DNA from: Geomicrobium sp. JCM 19038
GTDB taxonomy: Bacteria > Bacillota > Bacilli > Bacillales > Marinococcaceae
NCBI RefSeq assembly: GCF_000698125.1
Contig: NZ_BAXA01000015.1
Location: 1-64,000 of the forward strand
DNA: 64,000 bases
Direction of reading: 5' to 3'
Numbering within the stretch: position 1 is the stretch's first letter; the number at the start of each line of letters is the position of its first letter. Positions 61,204-64,000 of the stretch are shown here, in pieces. The notes beneath the pieces were generated by a model, which saw nothing but the letters and a program-made list of their open reading frames with translations, searched no databases and was not told the origin of the DNA. Both the position numbers and the translations under genes were made by a program.

Positions 61204-62598
61204 TTGTCTTGGTCTTGGAGTGAGTTACGACCAATGGATCCGTATACAGTGCGAATGGTCGAACCGTTTTCACAACTACATGAAAAAGCATTGCTATTGT
61301 TGTATCAACCTTTAATCGGCTCGATGGCCGTTAATTTATATTTGACGTTATATTATCGATTAGAACGAGACGCCTACATGTGTGACGAAAGCACACACCG
61401 GGAATTGATGATCACTACGGCAGAAGAATTGCCAACGATTTTAGATGCTAGAAAGCGACTTGAGGCGATCGGTTTATTAAAGACGTATATGCAAAAGCAA
61501 AACGATGAACGTGTATTTTTGTACGAATTGTCGACGCCGATGCTTGCAAATGAATTTTTTGCCGATCCGTTCTTAGGTGTTTTTTTACAAAATCGCATCG
61601 GTGTAACGAAATTTCGCCAAATTCGACAGCGGTTTAGCACACCAAAAATCGATAAACATCAATGGGAAGAGAAAACAGTTGCCTTTAATGACGTGTTTAC
61701 ATCGTTGAAAGATCGCGAATTAAATCGAGAAGATCGTGAAGACTCTGAAGAGCTTGTTGGTGAGCGTGATCGCTCGTCTTTAGCTGTCAACGATCGACAA
61801 TTTGATTTTGAACTTGTGAAGACGTTTTTACCAGCGTTTTTCGATCATGACGCGATGCTAACCGACTCAGTGAAAAAAGATGTTCGCAGTTTATCGTTTG
61901 TTTATCAGCTTGATGAAATGGAAATGAGTCGTTTAATGATTGAAGCGATGATTGGTGACGATACGATAGATATTGAACGGTTACGTACGGTCGTAAAAAA
62001 TTGGTATCGCCATCAACACGGTCAAAATCCTCCAAAGCTTGGGCTTCGGACGACAGCTGATGAGGAAGCTCCCTCACCTGAGAAACCAGAACAGATGAGT
62101 GAAGATGAGAAAATGGCAAGTTACTACAATCGCATTTCACCCTACGAGTTATTGGAAAGCATCTCAGAAGCGTCCGTTTCACCACCAGACATTAAACTAG
62201 CTGAATCACTCGTGCATGATTATAAATTACCAGTCGGTGTTGTGAACACGCTCATTGATTACGTGATGCGGACCCATGATCAACGCTTAGATGCTCCGCT
62301 CGTCCAAAAGATTGCAGGCGATTGGTCAAGGAAGAAGATTAAGACGGTTGAAGAAGCAATGAACCATGCAAAACAAGAATACCAAAAGCGTAAACAGGTA
62401 AAAGATAAACCATCCAAATCCATAAATCGACCTTCTCAATCGAAAAACAAAAAGTCACAACAAAATCAAGATAAATTACCGAAGTGGTTAACAGGCGAGC
62501 GGCAAGAAGAACCATCAGAAGAAAAGCGCAAAAAAGCAGAAGAAGAACGCAAGAAATTCGAGTTGTTACTTCAAAAATATAAGAAAGGGGACAGTTAA
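61204..62598 (+). CDS. dnaB: Helicase-loading/replication initiation protein DnaB
   Basis: Gram-positive DnaB, a membrane-associated initiation protein that loads helicase with DnaI (not the E. coli helicase of the same name). About 464 residues; DnaD-like domains at both N-terminal (LYQPLIGSMAVNLYLTLYY) and C-terminal parts (PYELLESISEASVSPPDI). TTG 61204 is chosen since AAGGAAGGTGA sits five bases before it and homologues begin near here; GTG 61195 is an alternative. A basic, Lys/Gln/Ser-rich tail follows. Confidence 0.92.
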   Translation: MSWSWSELRPMDPYTVRMVEPFSQLHEKALLLLYQPLIGSMAVNLYLTLYYRLERDAYMCDESTHRELMITTAEELPTILDARKRLEAIGLLKTYMQKQNDERVFLYELSTPMLANEFFADPFLGVFLQNRIGVTKFRQIRQRFSTPKIDKHQWEEKTVAFNDVFTSLKDRELNREDREDSEELVGERDRSSLAVNDRQFDFELVKTFLPAFFDHDAMLTDSVKKDVRSLSFVYQLDEMEMSRLMIEAMIGDDTIDIERLRTVVKNWYRHQHGQNPPKLGLRTTADEEAPSPEKPEQMSEDEKMASYYNRISPYELLESISEASVSPPDIKLAESLVHDYKLPVGVVNTLIDYVMRTHDQRLDAPLVQKIAGDWSRKKIKTVEEAMNHAKQEYQKRKQVKDKPSKSINRPSQSKNKKSQQNQDKLPKWLTGERQEEPSEEKRKKAEEERKKFELLLQKYKKGDS

Positions 62599-63540
62599 GT
62601 GGAACCGATCCGTGATTCCCTAAAAAAGTATATGGGAGAAACAGGCTGGGAAAAGCGTTTGAATAAAGCGCGTGAATCACTGTTTCAAGACGAGAGAATT
62701 CGGTCTTGGCTGGATCATCATCGCGATGAATTGGCAGATGGAGCGATCGAACAAGGCATGGCAGAACTATATGAGTATAAAAACTCCACAGTCGGTTGTC
62801 ACGCTTGTACTTCATTAAATGCTTGTCAAAATCCGATGCCTGGTTACCAACCTGAATTGTATGTTCATTTAGGCCAAATTCATATGAGGTATCAACCTTG
62901 CCCTTCCAAAATTGCTAGTGAGCAAGAACAAAAGCATAAGAAGTTGATTCAAAGCATGTACGTTTCTGAGGAATTTAAAAAGGCATCTTTTGAACAAGTG
63001 GAACTGGATGATGAAGACAATACGAGAGGGACAGCGGTCATTCAAGCGATTACGTTTGCGAATGAAATTGAGCCTAAGAAAGACGGGAAAGGGATCTATT
63101 TGCACGGGATGTTTGGTGTCGGCAAAACATACATCGCAGCAAGTATCCAAAACACGTTAGCGAGTCGCAGAATCTCGTCATTGCTCGTCTATGCACCAGA
63201 GTTCTTCCGTGAAATGCGACAGTCAGTAGCAGATGGTACTGTTTCAGAGAAGCTCGATGCAGTAAAAGCAGTCCCGGTCTTAATTTTGGATGATTTAGGC
63301 GCAGAAACGATGTCCGCTTGGATCCGTGATGACGTTTTAGGTGTGATTTTACAATATCGCATGACTGAAAAACTACCGACCGTTTTCACGTCAAACTGGG
63401 ATTTAGACGAACTAGAAGGACATTTAGCATTTTCACAAAAAAATGGTGAAGAACGACTAAAGGCGAAGCGATTGATGGAAAGAATTCGTCCGATGACGAC
63501 TGCAGTGTATGTTTCGGGGAGAAACCGACGTCATGAATAA
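62599..63540 (+). CDS. dnaI: Helicase loader DnaI
   Basis: AAA+ ATPase that loads the replicative helicase. 313 residues. N-terminal zinc-binding domain (C67, C70, C76 and C101), Walker A GMFGVGKT at 170-177, Walker B VLILDDLGAE near 228-237. GTG start 62599, no gap after the dnaB stop (TAA at 62596-62598), so co-transcribed. Last gene in the replication cluster. Confidence 0.95.
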   Translation: MEPIRDSLKKYMGETGWEKRLNKARESLFQDERIRSWLDHHRDELADGAIEQGMAELYEYKNSTVGCHACTSLNACQNPMPGYQPELYVHLGQIHMRYQPCPSKIASEQEQKHKKLIQSMYVSEEFKKASFEQVELDDEDNTRGTAVIQAITFANEIEPKKDGKGIYLHGMFGVGKTYIAASIQNTLASRRISSLLVYAPEFFREMRQSVADGTVSEKLDAVKAVPVLILDDLGAETMSAWIRDDVLGVILQYRMTEKLPTVFTSNWDLDELEGHLAFSQKNGEERLKAKRLMERIRPMTTAVYVSGRNRRHE

Positions 63541-63639
63541 CTGTCGTCCCTAAAACTACATTCGATGTTTTTCAGTGGCTATGTTACGATAGAAGAGAAA
63601 TATGAATCTATGAATCGGCGTTTTTAAGGAGGCAGAACG

Positions 63640-64000
63640 ATGAGCATCGATGCGATTTTGGAGAAAGCTGTCGCAGGTGAACGACTAACGATGGATGATG
63701 CCGTTCGGTTATACGAAGTAGATGAAAATGACGAAGTACAGCTGAATAAACTAGGTGAAGCTGCAGATACAATGATGAAGAAGTGGCACCCAGAACCTAT
63801 TACGACATTCGTAATTGGACGTAACGTCAATTATACGAATTTCTGTGATACATACTGCAGATTTTGTGCGTTTTATCGTCCTCCTGGTCATGAGGAAGGC
63901 TACGTTCTAAGCGATGAAGAGATCTTCAAAAAAATTCAAGAAACCGTGGATGTTGGCGGTACTGAAATACTCATGCAAGGTGGAACGAACCCTAATTTAG
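63640..64000 (+). CDS. mqnC: Dehypoxanthine futalosine cyclase MqnC (partial, runs off right edge)
   Basis: Radical SAM enzyme of the futalosine pathway to menaquinone. Only the first 120 codons are in the window. Fe-S motif CDTYCRFCAF (C69, C73, C76) and the start (MSIDAILEKAVAGERL) match MqnC and its close relative MqnE; the two can be told apart only with the rest of the protein. AGGAGG at 63627-63632. The gene order dnaI then mqnC differs from B. subtilis. Confidence 0.85.
   Translation, partial: MSIDAILEKAVAGERLTMDDAVRLYEVDENDEVQLNKLGEAADTMMKKWHPEPITTFVIGRNVNYTNFCDTYCRFCAFYRPPGHEEGYVLSDEEIFKKIQETVDVGGTEILMQGGTNPNL

Overview
The window is a conserved chromosomal backbone from a low-to-moderate GC, endospore-forming member of the Bacillaceae. 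The evidence is gene order as well as gene content. From tyrS to dnaI it follows, with local exceptions, the order I recall from the Bacillus subtilis chromosome: tyrS, rpsD, ytsP, refZ, hisJ, ezrA, nifZ, thiI, sppA, yteJ, ytfI, ytfJ, tpx, ytxK, argG, argH, ytkL, ytoI, ytpI, nrnA, ytrH, ytrI, dnaE, ytsJ, accD, accA, pfkA, pyk, fxsA, citZ, icd, mdh, phoP, phoR, polA, mutM, ytaF, coaE, gapB, nrdR, dnaB, dnaI. Sporulation-linked genes (ytfJ, ytrH, ytrI, ytaF) are present. The right edge enters a radical-SAM gene of the futalosine menaquinone route (mqnC), which B. subtilis lacks. That points to an alkaliphile-type Bacillaceae rather than the subtilis group; the genus is not determined.

Layout. 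1-3 kb: class A penicillin-binding protein, minus strand. 3-7.5 kb: tyrS behind a T-box leader, an AhpD-like double-domain protein, a GNAT enzyme, rpsD with a long leader, and deoC. 7.6-9.8 kb: PRC-barrel protein, a decayed FAD oxidoreductase, and free-methionine sulfoxide reductase. 10-16 kb: refZ, hisJ, ezrA, nifZ-thiI. 15.9-20.9 kb: amidohydrolase, sppA-yteJ, ytfI-ytfJ, tpx. 20.9-24.1 kb is the only accessory-looking stretch: a palindromic repeat, a PH/SHOCT-like protein, a DUF3221-like lipoprotein, an IDEAL-like protein and a thymidine-kinase-like gene. 24-32.5 kb: ytxK, an EcsC-family gene, argGH, usp, an SDR enzyme and ald. 32.5-37 kb: ytkL, ytoI, ytpI, nrnA and ytrHI. 37-51 kb: dnaE and central carbon metabolism (malic enzyme, acetyl-CoA carboxylase transferase, glycolysis, and three TCA genes citZ-icd-mdh). 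51-64 kb: tatA, phoPR, polA-mutM-ytaF-coaE, gapB, nrdR-dnaB-dnaI, and mqnC (partial).

The most striking property is technical. At least 16 genes carry 19 reading-frame breaks. They include tyrS, dnaE, polA (twice), accD, pfkA, citZ, mdh and thiI. In most cases restoring one base in a short run of identical bases rebuilds the family sequence exactly. All are deletions. This looks like uncorrected sequencing or assembly error rather than biology, and I annotate these loci as whole genes with the break marked. One locus (FAD oxidoreductase, about 8.6-9.3 kb) is different: it is truncated and has an in-frame stop, so it looks like a real pseudogene.

I did not find a convincing new biological system. 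The better leads are regulatory and structural: two diverged copies of a roughly 100-bp palindromic element, a nested GGGGACAGTCCCC hairpin after tyrS, a ribosome binding site buried in a terminator stem before ytaF, a CcpN-like box on the gapB promoter, possible non-AUG (ATA/ATC) starts, and an iron-box-like palindrome in front of ezrA.
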